Shown here: positions 38,031 to 47,013 of the stretch, one piece after another | How positions within the stretch are numbered: position 1 is the stretch's first letter | How the letters are laid out: every line of letters starts with the position of its first letter | Source of the DNA: JAAGZL01 sp050291365 | Lineage (GTDB): Bacteria > Pseudomonadota > Gammaproteobacteria > Chromatiales > Chromatiaceae | Length of the DNA: 64,000 nucleotides | Assembly (NCBI GenBank): GCA_050291365.1 | Contig: JBNKJS010000017.1 | Coordinates: 1-64,000, forward strand | Direction: 5' to 3' | Position numbers and translations under genes: made by a program | Notes under the pieces: model-generated | The model's database searches: none | The model's input: only the letters and a program-made list of their open reading frames with translations | What the model was told of the DNA's origin: nothing

Positions 38031-38424
38031 ACCACTCCTTGTGATTGGATTTGGCGTTAAAACTGTTGCCTCCTGGCGGCCAACTTGACAGGCCAGAATC
38101 ACATTCATGGTTATTATTTGGCGGAACAACTTGGCAACCTTTAATTGTGTTATATTTTGCTGGTTAGTTTATTCAAAGGAAAATGATAATTAAGCTATAC
38201 TTCAGCAACTTTAAATACTTTGCCATTTATTAATAAAGCCGCTCGCGCAATAGGTGCCAGCTACGGTTGAGACATAGCTGATAGTTATGGTAATAGGTTA
38301 AGTAACTGCGATGCGATACTGCATCGTTCATGAGGGCAGATGTCATACATCTTATCTATTGCTTACACTACAACTGCTATCTCTTTATGACCTACAGACC
38401 CACAAAATAACAAAACGGAGCCAT

Positions 38425-38835
38425 ATGCGTATTTTTATTAGTCCACGCAATCTCTCTGGATAGGTTAGGAGGGGCGGAAATAAGCCTACGTGAATACATT
38501 ACCAATGCCCCAGATGATGTTGAAATTGATGTTATTCTGCCTGATGATCCTGCAGACCTGAGTAATTACGCCTGTGTGATACTATCAAATCTACGCCCAG
38601 AAGGCGGCCTAGGAGAAAATGAAGAGTGTCGATGGGCCAGTCTCTGGGCACAAAGAATTAGAGGCTATCGTGGCTATGTTATACGGGCCGAGTGGGAGCT
38701 AACTCCTGGCCTGACCCAATCAAAGCTAGCCAAGTATCTAATGAGGAGTTTTGGGCAATAGTTAAAGATATACCAGACAAACCGAACAATAGAAGAGTTA
38801 GGCGTTTCTTTCTTAATTTCGGCTGGAATTCATAA
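38425..38835 (+). pseudogene. Decayed paralogue of the following glycosyltransferase-like gene
   Basis: Starts with ATG and a CGGAG site, but after MRIFI an extra base shifts the frame and a stop follows at 38461. In the next frame it matches the downstream gene residue by residue (GGAEISLREYI..., DVEIDVILPDDPADLSNY, NLRPEGGLGENEECRW, RGYRGYVIR). About 170 codons are then missing and the tail GANSWPDPIKASQVSNEEFW resumes in another frame. It is thus a tandem duplicate with two inactivating lesions. Confidence 0.85.
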
Positions 38836-38887
38836 TAGGAAAAGGTTATTTCATAATTTCTCTAACGAAATTCAATTGTATCCATAA

Positions 38888-39787
38888 ATGCGACTTTTAC
38901 TAGTTCATTCATGCTCATTAGAACACCAAGGAGGTGCCGAATTAAGCATTCGTAACCACTTGGCTTCTGCACCTAGTCATGTAGAAATTAACGTGATACT
39001 ACCAGACGACCCCGTAGATCTAATTAATTATGATACAGTGATTCTGTGCAATCTTAGGCCTAGTGGAGGACTAGGAGAGAAGAGTGAGTATCGCTGGGCC
39101 AAGCTTTGGGCTAACAAAATCAAGGGTTATCGTGGCTATGTGATAAGGAGCGAACACGATGCCCACCCTTGTGCGACTAGAGATGTAAGATGCATTCGGA
39201 CGGATCCACTGGAGAGGATAGATTGTAATTGCAGGCGAAGCATACCTAACGCATTTGAGAAACTCTATAATTTATGTGATACAGTTCGTTTCCTATCACC
39301 ACTGCATCGCCACGCCATCAACAAAATCATCAATATCAAAAACCCTCTCCAATGTGATATCGCCAGCCCGATTAATCCTGAACAATTTAAGAATGTCAGG
39401 CCATTTCACCTGCGTAAGCATGCCGCCATTATTACAGGAGATGCTTTACGTATAGCGCCAGAGGCATACAGCTTGGCAGAAGCTGCAGGCTATCCAGTAG
39501 AACAGGTGGAGTATCTCTCCGTTAAATACGATGATATGGCCGAGCTATATAATCAATACAAGGCGGTGGTAATTGCTCCAATAATGATACACGCATTTTG
39601 TCGCATGGTAGTTGAGGCACAATTATGTGGATGTGAGGTTATTACCAACAACCGAGTAGGAGCTACTTCCTGGTCAAATCCAATTGAAGCAAGCAAAAAA
39701 TCAAATGAAGAGTTTTGGAATATGGTTGCGGATCGTCCGGAACACCCCAATCCAAAACGTATTAACCGCTTAGCCTTTTGGAAATAA
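38888..39787 (+). CDS. Glycosyltransferase-like protein (GT-B type, family uncertain)
   Basis: 299 residues. The N-terminus MRLLLVHSCSLEHQGGAELS resembles GT-B glycosyltransferases (nucleotide-sugar transferases with a GGAE loop). The C-terminal half has APIMIHAFCRMVVEAQLCGC, akin to the donor-binding E-x7-E region of GT4 enzymes but shorter than usual. A Cys-rich middle (ATRDVRCIRTDPLERIDCNC) is unusual and could bind metal. No SD site is evident. It is 6 bp from the radical SAM gene, so probably cotranscribed. Activity is inferred only. Confidence 0.6.
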   Translation: MRLLLVHSCSLEHQGGAELSIRNHLASAPSHVEINVILPDDPVDLINYDTVILCNLRPSGGLGEKSEYRWAKLWANKIKGYRGYVIRSEHDAHPCATRDVRCIRTDPLERIDCNCRRSIPNAFEKLYNLCDTVRFLSPLHRHAINKIINIKNPLQCDIASPINPEQFKNVRPFHLRKHAAIITGDALRIAPEAYSLAEAAGYPVEQVEYLSVKYDDMAELYNQYKAVVIAPIMIHAFCRMVVEAQLCGCEVITNNRVGATSWSNPIEASKKSNEEFWNMVADRPEHPNPKRINRLAFWK

Positions 39788-39793
39788 ATTTTA

Positions 39794-40999
39794 ATGAACC
39801 TTATAAAAAAAGCTGTTGGTACATATTTGCGATATAGACAACGCCTGAGTGAGTTGGAGCAGATGGAAAGCCTCCCTCTCAACCAAGAGCGCTTAATTTA
39901 CCGCTGTCCTTTGGATAAGAAAAAAAGCCAGAATATAGCCCGGCAGGAAGTCAATCGTTCCATACTCAAGTACCGCGAAATTGCATATCCTCACATCCTG
40001 CATGTAGGAGTAACAACTCACTGCAATCTGCACTGCCCTGCCTGCCCAACCGGATCTAACTCACTAGGAAGACCTGCAGAGCATCTGGATTTTAATATTT
40101 ATTGCCGTATCGTAGATGAACTACGCAATTCGCTGATGCTTATGTTGTTTTGGGATTGGGGCGAACCTCTATTGCATCCTCTCCTTCCGGAAATGATTGC
40201 ATACGCCGGGAACAATAATATCAGAACAGTAATCAGCACCAACGGTAATGCTGCAAATTCCATAAAACGTATTGAGCGTCTTGTTTCCGCAGGCCCTAGT
40301 ACAATTATAGTATGTGTTGACGGGGCTAATCAGGAAACATATCAGACCTATCGTAGAGGAGGAAAATTAGAGCGTGTTCTACTGACAATTCAGCGTCTAG
40401 CAGAAGCAAAAAAGAAATTAGGCGTTTCCAATCCACTGATAGAATTCAGGTCCTTGGCAACAAAACATTCTGAATTTCAATTACCTGAACTGCTAAAACT
40501 AGCTCAAAACAGTGGCGCTGATCTTTTTACAGTAAAAACTTTTCGTCCTTTCGACTACAGGGGGACTAACACTGATAATCTTTTAGTTCCTGAGCAAGAC
40601 AGCCTTTCACGGTACAGTTATTTGGATGGTAAACGCGATGCTGCTAACCGTAAAGAGTCTACGACTCATGGACAACTAAATTGCGCCAAACCATTCTATG
40701 CCCCTACTTTGAACTCTGACGGCACCCTAGCCTTTTGCAGTTATGCGCAGAGTGAAACCGAGTTTTTTGGAAACCTATCAGAGACAAGTTTTGATGCCGT
40801 ATGGAAATGCCATAATAGCCGCACCTTACGCATTAACTTTCAGCAAGCAGGAGGAACAAGTTCATGTAAGGGGTGCTTCTTTCGTACCAAGCATATGCCT
40901 ACAATTATTCATCAAATACCACTTCGCCCTCTCCCTGATTACATTAAAGTTGAAGCACCACAATCAGTAGAATCATTTCTGAATGAAGTTGTTATTTAA
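39794..40999 (+). CDS. Radical SAM/SPASM domain protein
   Basis: 401 residues. The radical SAM cluster motif CNLHCPAC (C-x3-C-x2-C) lies near residue 77 in THCNLHCPACPTG, followed by the TIM-barrel core with STNGNAANS. The C-terminal SPASM region has CAKPFYAPTLNSDGTLAFCS, then FGNLSETSFDAVW and CKGCFFRTK, giving auxiliary Fe-S ligands. Such enzymes modify peptides or sugars; no precursor peptide is visible next to it, and the glycosyltransferase neighbour favours a glycan or lipid substrate (inference). Confidence 0.88.
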   Translation: MNLIKKAVGTYLRYRQRLSELEQMESLPLNQERLIYRCPLDKKKSQNIARQEVNRSILKYREIAYPHILHVGVTTHCNLHCPACPTGSNSLGRPAEHLDFNIYCRIVDELRNSLMLMLFWDWGEPLLHPLLPEMIAYAGNNNIRTVISTNGNAANSIKRIERLVSAGPSTIIVCVDGANQETYQTYRRGGKLERVLLTIQRLAEAKKKLGVSNPLIEFRSLATKHSEFQLPELLKLAQNSGADLFTVKTFRPFDYRGTNTDNLLVPEQDSLSRYSYLDGKRDAANRKESTTHGQLNCAKPFYAPTLNSDGTLAFCSYAQSETEFFGNLSETSFDAVWKCHNSRTLRINFQQAGGTSSCKGCFFRTKHMPTIIHQIPLRPLPDYIKVEAPQSVESFLNEVVI

Positions 41000-41080
41000 T
41001 CTGCCTAGCATGGACAGTATTACAAGCGCTTTGATATTAACAAGTTTACTAATGCCCTTACCATATGATCAATATGACAC

Positions 41081-41800
41081 TCACTGAAAGATACTGGCAA
41101 CTTTTGCTAGTGGTAATTTTATTGCCTGGTCTTTATAAAATAACAACCTATCACCTAGGACAGGTGGTTTCCACTCACTTGGAAACGTGTATCCCATTTC
41201 TTTGAAACTATCGGCAAATACAATCTGAACTCGAGGTTGTATTTCAGGCGTATAGTATTGATAAAAATCATCACTCTTACGCTGAGTTTTTTTACTATGC
41301 CATGGTAATTCACGCTTTTGTTCAATACCTATAGCTTCCAAGACAGCACTGAAATCCTTTTGTAGATCCTCATATCTATACACAAAGTCCATATTGTCAC
41401 GCTGAATGTTCATGTAAGATCTGTCAATCATGAAACTATGATAGCGATTAAAATACTGATCAAAACTTAGATCGCGATCAGAAATATATTTCCACTTTGC
41501 AATCAGATTCTTATCGATTTCTGATTGTCTATTATTCTGATCTGCTTTTACTCTGTTAAGTTTTTGATATTTCTCTCTGAAATACAGCGTTGCCAATGCA
41601 TCTAATGGATTTCTCTGACCGGTAAAAACGAAGTACTCCCTCGCATCTTCGCTAGCGCTAGCTAAATAATCACTGTATCGCGCGTGCTTCCACAAAATTC
41701 TTTCACCATCGTATTGTTCGCAAAGCTCTTTACCCATAGATGAACTAGCTGTTCTTGGGGTCTGTATATAAAGGTATTTATGTTTATGACTAATTATCAT
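41081..41800 (-). CDS. Sulfotransferase family protein
   Basis: 239 residues. P-loop-like PAPS 5'-phosphosulfate site YIQTPRTASSSMGKEL (about 11-26) and 3'-phosphate site TGQRNPLDALATLYFREKY (about 60-78) place it with carbohydrate-type sulfotransferases. Last gene of a minus-strand run (sulfotransferase, ABC exporter, sulfotransferase, this one). Acceptor unknown. Confidence 0.8.
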   Translation of the reverse strand: MIISHKHKYLYIQTPRTASSSMGKELCEQYDGERILWKHARYSDYLASASEDAREYFVFTGQRNPLDALATLYFREKYQKLNRVKADQNNRQSEIDKNLIAKWKYISDRDLSFDQYFNRYHSFMIDRSYMNIQRDNMDFVYRYEDLQKDFSAVLEAIGIEQKRELPWHSKKTQRKSDDFYQYYTPEIQPRVQIVFADSFKEMGYTFPSEWKPPVLGDRLLFYKDQAIKLPLAKVASIFQ

Positions 41801-41827
41801 TAGTTAACCTGTAATGATTTCGCATTA

Positions 41828-42808
41828 CTATAACGGATAGTTATACCGTTCAAGGGGCAAGCCCCAATTTGACGCTAAAATTCTATTACCTGGACTGGTA
41901 TATTCCTGGATACGTTTCTTCCATAAGTCTGGTATCTCTGCTCTAGCTTTGTTGTTGCTAGAATTATATTCTATCTCTGCTAAATTTAATGCTTCAACTC
42001 TCTGCTCATGCGAAGAAAAACGATATTTCACAGATTGCATAAACGAAGATTGTATATTTAGCAGCTGATTAATTCGTTTCTCGTCCCATCGAATATTTTT
42101 TCTTTTATTGGAGAGGACATCTAAATTTACTTCTGCATCTACGCCAAGAAATAAACATAAATCTTTTATAAAACTAGAAGCATCCTCTTTCAGGTGTTCA
42201 AATAAAAACACACCGACATTATCTTTGCCAAATACATCTGAGTAAGCCTTTATTGTTTGGTAATAATCCAGATTCCACAAAGGACCACTTATCGATTTAG
42301 CCCAATATTTACCAAGCCACTGTTCAACCGAAAAACAGTCGGGAATGCGAGCTAGCATTCCTCGCCTCTTCAGATTATGCCATTTAAGTTTTTCAAAATA
42401 GAGCGCCTCTATTAGATCAAGAGGCTCCCTAAGCATAATCATGATCTTACAATCACCGAAAACAGATCTGTAGTTTATTGCCCGCCGCATACGATTAGCC
42501 AAGTCACCAGAAGAAATTCCTTCTAAAGAAAAAACCAGCGTTTTATTAAGGTCCAATCTTGGCAATATATTATCGTTGAGTAGTTGTATCAGTTTATTCG
42601 CCTGATTCTCATCAATGTGCTTTTGCTGAATATTTTTAAAAATATATGAAGTGTCTCTGTCTCTGTAACTTTTATAACATCCAATGTGCTGATTATTATA
42701 TTTTCCAAGATATTCTATTTCAGAATGGTGTGGAAAAAACAGATCCTGGAGTGTAGTTGTCGCAGTCTTGGGCAGGCCTACATGAATACATATTTTAATA
42801 TCTCTCAT
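41828..42808 (-). CDS. Sulfotransferase family protein
   Basis: 326 residues. PAPS 5' loop CIHVGLPKTATTTLQDLFFP (about 7-26) and the 3'-phosphate region IMLREPLDLIEALYFEKLKW (about 129-148). It differs strongly from its two sulfotransferase neighbours, so the three probably have different acceptors or positions. Placed 28 bp after the ABC exporter stop. Confidence 0.85.
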   Translation of the reverse strand: MRDIKICIHVGLPKTATTTLQDLFFPHHSEIEYLGKYNNQHIGCYKSYRDRDTSYIFKNIQQKHIDENQANKLIQLLNDNILPRLDLNKTLVFSLEGISSGDLANRMRRAINYRSVFGDCKIMIMLREPLDLIEALYFEKLKWHNLKRRGMLARIPDCFSVEQWLGKYWAKSISGPLWNLDYYQTIKAYSDVFGKDNVGVFLFEHLKEDASSFIKDLCLFLGVDAEVNLDVLSNKRKNIRWDEKRINQLLNIQSSFMQSVKYRFSSHEQRVEALNLAEIEYNSSNNKARAEIPDLWKKRIQEYTSPGNRILASNWGLPLERYNYPL

Positions 42809-42836
42809 AATCTAGCCCCGCGCATTACCTAACATA

Positions 42837-44633
42837 TTAGCTAACTAATTCTCTAGAGTGAATTTTAAATAGACTTGAATAAACGCCGTTTAGAGATAGA
42901 AGCTCTGCATGAGTCCCCGTTTCTACAACGCCACCATCGTCAAAAACAAAGATCCTATCAACCATATTTACCGATGAGAATCTATGAGAAATAAGGATAG
43001 TTGTTTTACCTGTCGCAAGATCTTTAAACCGCTCAAATATGTCGTGTTCAGTTTTTACATCTAAACTAGAGGTTGGCTCGTCTAGAATATAAATCTCTGC
43101 ATCTTTAGCCAAGGCGCGCGCGATAGCCATCTGCTGCCATTGGCCGCCAGAAAGATCATATCCTCCAAACATCCTACCCAGCCTAGTATCATAACCCTCA
43201 GGCATTTTTGATATCATTTCATCAATACCGGCTTTTTGCGCGATATCCTTTACAGCTTCTTTATCCTCCAGCAATTTCTCCCAATCCCCAAAAGCTATGT
43301 TCTCATGTGCACTAGCTTCAAATACTGCAGGGCTCTGGCCAACATACGCTATATGTTTATGTAGAAACTCAGGCGGTATAGTGCAAATATCTGTTTGATC
43401 AATTTTTATTGATCCTTTAGAAGCATCATAAATACGCATGATCAATTTGGCCGCAGTTGTCTTACCTGCGCCATTTGCTCCCACAAATGCCACGGTCTCT
43501 CCTTGCTTGATAGAGAATGATAACTGCTTTAGTGATTGCTTATCACATCCTGCATAACTAAAACCTACATCCTCAAATGTAATAGCGCCACTTATTGAAG
43601 CCAGATTCTCACCATCGGTTTTATTTATAAGTGGTTTTGTGCTTAGAAATTCAAGCATATTTGATACAAACAACATACTACCAAGACTTCCAGCCAGGGA
43701 TGCAACCATACGGGAAAGGGTATCGCGAAAACGAAAAACAGCTGCCCAAAAAGTTACAAAATTCTCAATGGAATTTTGTCCAACCAGTGTCTTATAACCT
43801 ATCAATCCAGTTAATACGATCAATATAATAGATAAGGCTGTTGCCGCAACAAAACTACCAGCTGCCTGCTTGGAATAGAACTTTTTATTTGCTGTTACTA
43901 TTTCACGCATAGTCTCCTGAAAACGCCGCAACAGGAGTGGCGCCATGTTCAATAATTTCGTTGTTGCAATATTAAGTCGATCTTGTAGGAGACTTGAGTA
44001 ATACCTGGTCCACCGACGCCTAGTGGTATTAGATTGAGATATTTTATAATTTAGATTTGCTACTCTCCACTGATAAAACATCCAAGGAAAACTAAATATA
44101 ATCAGCAGTGGAGTATATAACGGCTCTATCCAAAGCATAACAGCAACTAGAGAGCAGAACTGTATTAGCATTGATATTAGATTTGTTGTATCCAACACGA
44201 ATTTCAACAAATCTCTTCCGGAATTCTGAGTGGCCCGGAATAAAACATCTTGTGACTGTGCATCTTCGAAAAAAGCAAGATCCAACTCTGCTGAATGTGT
44301 CAGTATTTTATTTGATACAGACAGTAACAGTTCGTCATTTAAACGCTGTGAACAGTAGTGTTTAATAATCTCACAGATGGCACCAATAAGAATTAATAGT
44401 AAAGCCGCACCAAACCATTGCGCTATCAAAATAAAGTCTGGTTGCTCTGCATCTACAGCACTCTTGAATACTCCAACCAATATACCAAAAATAACAGCCA
44501 GGCTTGCTGGAACCACTGAAGCAATCAGTGATGACGCGATTAATCCAATGCACAACTTAGGAGAAGCGCTATAAGTGGTTTGCAATGACCAGCGTGAATT
44601 AAGTAAAAGCCCAGTGATATCTGCGTTCTTCAT
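42837..44633 (-). CDS. ABC exporter, fused permease-ATPase (half transporter)
   Basis: 598 residues: six-helix type I exporter membrane domain (about 20-320) then the ATPase domain with Walker A GANGAGKTTAAK (about 380-391), signature DLSGGQWQQMAIARAL (about 488-503), Walker B IYILDEPTSSLD and switch His in ISHRF. Works as a homodimer at the inner membrane. Its start overlaps the upstream sulfotransferase stop by 4 bp (ATGA), so the two are translationally coupled. Likely exports or flips the product of the neighbouring enzymes. Confidence 0.92.
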   Translation of the reverse strand: MKNADITGLLLNSRWSLQTTYSASPKLCIGLIASSLIASVVPASLAVIFGILVGVFKSAVDAEQPDFILIAQWFGAALLLILIGAICEIIKHYCSQRLNDELLLSVSNKILTHSAELDLAFFEDAQSQDVLFRATQNSGRDLLKFVLDTTNLISMLIQFCSLVAVMLWIEPLYTPLLIIFSFPWMFYQWRVANLNYKISQSNTTRRRWTRYYSSLLQDRLNIATTKLLNMAPLLLRRFQETMREIVTANKKFYSKQAAGSFVAATALSIILIVLTGLIGYKTLVGQNSIENFVTFWAAVFRFRDTLSRMVASLAGSLGSMLFVSNMLEFLSTKPLINKTDGENLASISGAITFEDVGFSYAGCDKQSLKQLSFSIKQGETVAFVGANGAGKTTAAKLIMRIYDASKGSIKIDQTDICTIPPEFLHKHIAYVGQSPAVFEASAHENIAFGDWEKLLEDKEAVKDIAQKAGIDEMISKMPEGYDTRLGRMFGGYDLSGGQWQQMAIARALAKDAEIYILDEPTSSLDVKTEHDIFERFKDLATGKTTILISHRFSSVNMVDRIFVFDDGGVVETGTHAELLSLNGVYSSLFKIHSRELVS

Positions 44634-45502
44634 GAATTGCTATGTCTGATTGTTTGAATTAAGCGCCTGGTAAAGCCATGTAGCATCAGAGAAATTTTAT
44701 ATTTTGTTTCTTTAGCTATTTGTCTTCTCTTGAAACCTTTTAATGCATCACTGAATCTCTCTCCTTGGCGCCAAATCATATCATCAAGTAATGAAACAGC
44801 GTGATCGTAAAGACTAGTATCATAGTGATTAATTTCACGTATCCTACTAATAACAGTAGAGTCAATATCAGATAAAGAATCTTCTGGTGCCGTTGTATTC
44901 CTTTTTATGTAAGTAATTTGGTTCCAACCAAATATTTGAGACAACAATAGTAAAGATTCGTCAAACCGTTCAACCACACCTACAAGTGAGAAATGTTTAT
45001 CTATATTTGCTAATGCCTTGGCATAGTTTTCTTCTAGGGAATATGATTTATGATCTAGTCCACTAATATACCTGGTCTGATAATTATCAATACCATCTCT
45101 CTTTTCCTCTATAAACTCTTCTAGAGAAAGCTCATCACCAACCAGTTCATTAGTTTTCACCATGCGCCGATGCTGATAATATTGGGATATTGCTCTTCTT
45201 ACAGGATCTCGAACAAAAGTGACGTATTTGGCTTGATGATTGAGATGCGCATGCAAACCAAATGGAGCATGCCCTATAATGCAACTAAAACTGTTTCTTT
45301 CATCCGAATCAAGATTTTTGAAATTCTCAATTGAGCCAAAATGTTTACTATATGCAGGCCCACGCATTTGGTTCAGATTTCTAATATGATAGATATCCTT
45401 TTCTGCAAAATGCTGGGCAATTATAAACGACAGTGTAGTTCCTGCAGTCTTAGGGATGTGCTGGAATATCAGTGTCTCTTGAGCTTCGTGAAACTGTCCC
45501 AT
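44630..45502 (-). CDS. Sulfotransferase family 2-like protein
   Basis: 290 residues. PAPS 5' loop FQHIPKTAGTTLSFIIAQHF (about 13-32) and 3'-phosphate motif YVTFVRDPVRRAISQYYQHR (about 97-116) match heparan-type/Sulfotransfer_2 enzymes. First gene of the four-gene minus-strand operon, divergent from the GT4 gene; the 213-bp AT-rich gap between them must hold both promoters. Confidence 0.88.
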   Translation of the reverse strand: MGQFHEAQETLIFQHIPKTAGTTLSFIIAQHFAEKDIYHIRNLNQMRGPAYSKHFGSIENFKNLDSDERNSFSCIIGHAPFGLHAHLNHQAKYVTFVRDPVRRAISQYYQHRRMVKTNELVGDELSLEEFIEEKRDGIDNYQTRYISGLDHKSYSLEENYAKALANIDKHFSLVGVVERFDESLLLLSQIFGWNQITYIKRNTTAPEDSLSDIDSTVISRIREINHYDTSLYDHAVSLLDDMIWRQGERFSDALKGFKRRQIAKETKYKISLMLHGFTRRLIQTIRHSNS

Positions 45503-45715
45503 TAATGACTCTCTTTAATAATAACTCAAGATAATGCCAGAGGTTCCAACATAACAACCATGCTACAATTAGGCTTTATTTGCTCTCTTCTGTTATTGAG
45601 ATATTAATATTCTATGTCACGCTCAAATACTAACACAATAAACTTACTGTATACTAAGTCCTTTATAATCTAGAATCTTACCTAGCCAGAATTAAGCTAC
45701 CTCGCTCAAAACAGT

Positions 45716-47002
45716 ATGAAAAATAATATCAAAGTCCTTATTGAGGCGAGCAAAGCACTATCTCTAAACCAGGATGGAACAACCCGCTATGTACGTGAAT
45801 TGCTTTACGCGATCCAAGAAATAATTGATCGTGAAAATACTAATTTGCGCATTGATATTTTTTGGGATCAAGGAATGTACTTCAAGATTATGGAGTTAGG
45901 GGATTTCAATAAAACCTTGGAAGAATTACATACCTCTACAGCAACAAATAAATCAGAAAACACTCTATCGAAAATAAAAGGATCAGTTAAAAAAAGCATT
46001 AAGGATTATTGCAGCAATAATACTATTAGTATTATTAGGAAAATAAAAAGGGCTGTTTATCACAAAGTACTCTATTACATTCCAACACTAAAGTTTAATC
46101 AGTATGATGTTGTGCATTTAACACAACCTCAGTCTTATCTATTTTTCAGAAACTGTTCAACACGAATGGTAACCACTATCCATGATCTTACCCATTTGCT
46201 GTTCCCACAGTTTCATTTAGAAGAAAATATCACCAACGCTCAATGCGGGGTACAGTTAGCAATCGAAAAAGAGTCAGAGTTTATTGCGGTGTCTACTGCT
46301 ACTCAGCAAGATATTTTGTCCCTTCTCCCTATGATCAGTCCTGAACATATCCATGTAATACACGAGGCTTGTGATACACAAATATTCATGCCATGTGTAG
46401 ACCCTAACATTATCTCTCAGGTTAAAACAAAATACGGAATTCCCGAGGGCAAATATTTATTATCACTATCAACTCTCGAACCACGTAAAAATTTACTTAA
46501 TTCCATTAAAGCGTTTCTTCTTATGATTGAGGAGCAACCAGAATCTGAAATTAATTTTGTTATCGCTGGTAGATCTGGATGGATGCAGGACGAACTTCTA
46601 AATATGACACAGAATCACAAGGACAGACTGATTTTTACTGGGTTTGTCGATGATACTGACCTACCTCCCCTCTACTCTGCGGCCACTGCGTTTAGTTACG
46701 TTAGTTTCTATGAGGGATTTGGCTTGCCACCTCTGGAGGCTATGAGTTGTGGAGTTCCTGTTATTTACGGTAATAACAGCTCCATGATAGAAGTGGTTGG
46801 TAACGGCGGTTTACCAGCAGACCCAAGCGACATTGAAGATATTAAAGAAAAATATCAAATCATGGCGTGGAACAACGAAATCCGGGACAACACTGCAAAA
46901 ATAGCTCAAGAGCGTGCGCGAAATTTTTCCTGGGAAACCACTGCTAGAGAAACGGTTGCCCTGTACAAAAAGATTGCTGGTAACGGCCTAAACACCACCT
47001 AA
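45716..47002 (+). CDS. GT4 family glycosyltransferase
   Basis: 428 residues, GT-B fold. Donor-binding features: LSLSTLEPRKNLLNSIKAFL (about 250-269), IFTGFVDDTDLPPLYSAA, and the retaining GT4 E-x7-E motif in FYEGFGLPPLEAMSCGVPVI (about 331-350). A Lys/Ser-rich insertion lies near residues 75-115. It probably adds a hexose to a surface glycan. No SD site visible. Its stop faces that of the DUF1015 gene 11 bp away. Confidence 0.92.
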   Translation: MKNNIKVLIEASKALSLNQDGTTRYVRELLYAIQEIIDRENTNLRIDIFWDQGMYFKIMELGDFNKTLEELHTSTATNKSENTLSKIKGSVKKSIKDYCSNNTISIIRKIKRAVYHKVLYYIPTLKFNQYDVVHLTQPQSYLFFRNCSTRMVTTIHDLTHLLFPQFHLEENITNAQCGVQLAIEKESEFIAVSTATQQDILSLLPMISPEHIHVIHEACDTQIFMPCVDPNIISQVKTKYGIPEGKYLLSLSTLEPRKNLLNSIKAFLLMIEEQPESEINFVIAGRSGWMQDELLNMTQNHKDRLIFTGFVDDTDLPPLYSAATAFSYVSFYEGFGLPPLEAMSCGVPVIYGNNSSMIEVVGNGGLPADPSDIEDIKEKYQIMAWNNEIRDNTAKIAQERARNFSWETTARETVALYKKIAGNGLNTT

Positions 47003-47013
47003 CGAAGCTAGAG

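Noticed and set aside
41081..45502. RiPP or bacteriocin cluster (radical SAM/SPASM plus ABC exporter)
   Set aside because: No precursor peptide or leader peptidase domain is visible, and the sulfotransferases and glycosyltransferases fit a glycan better.
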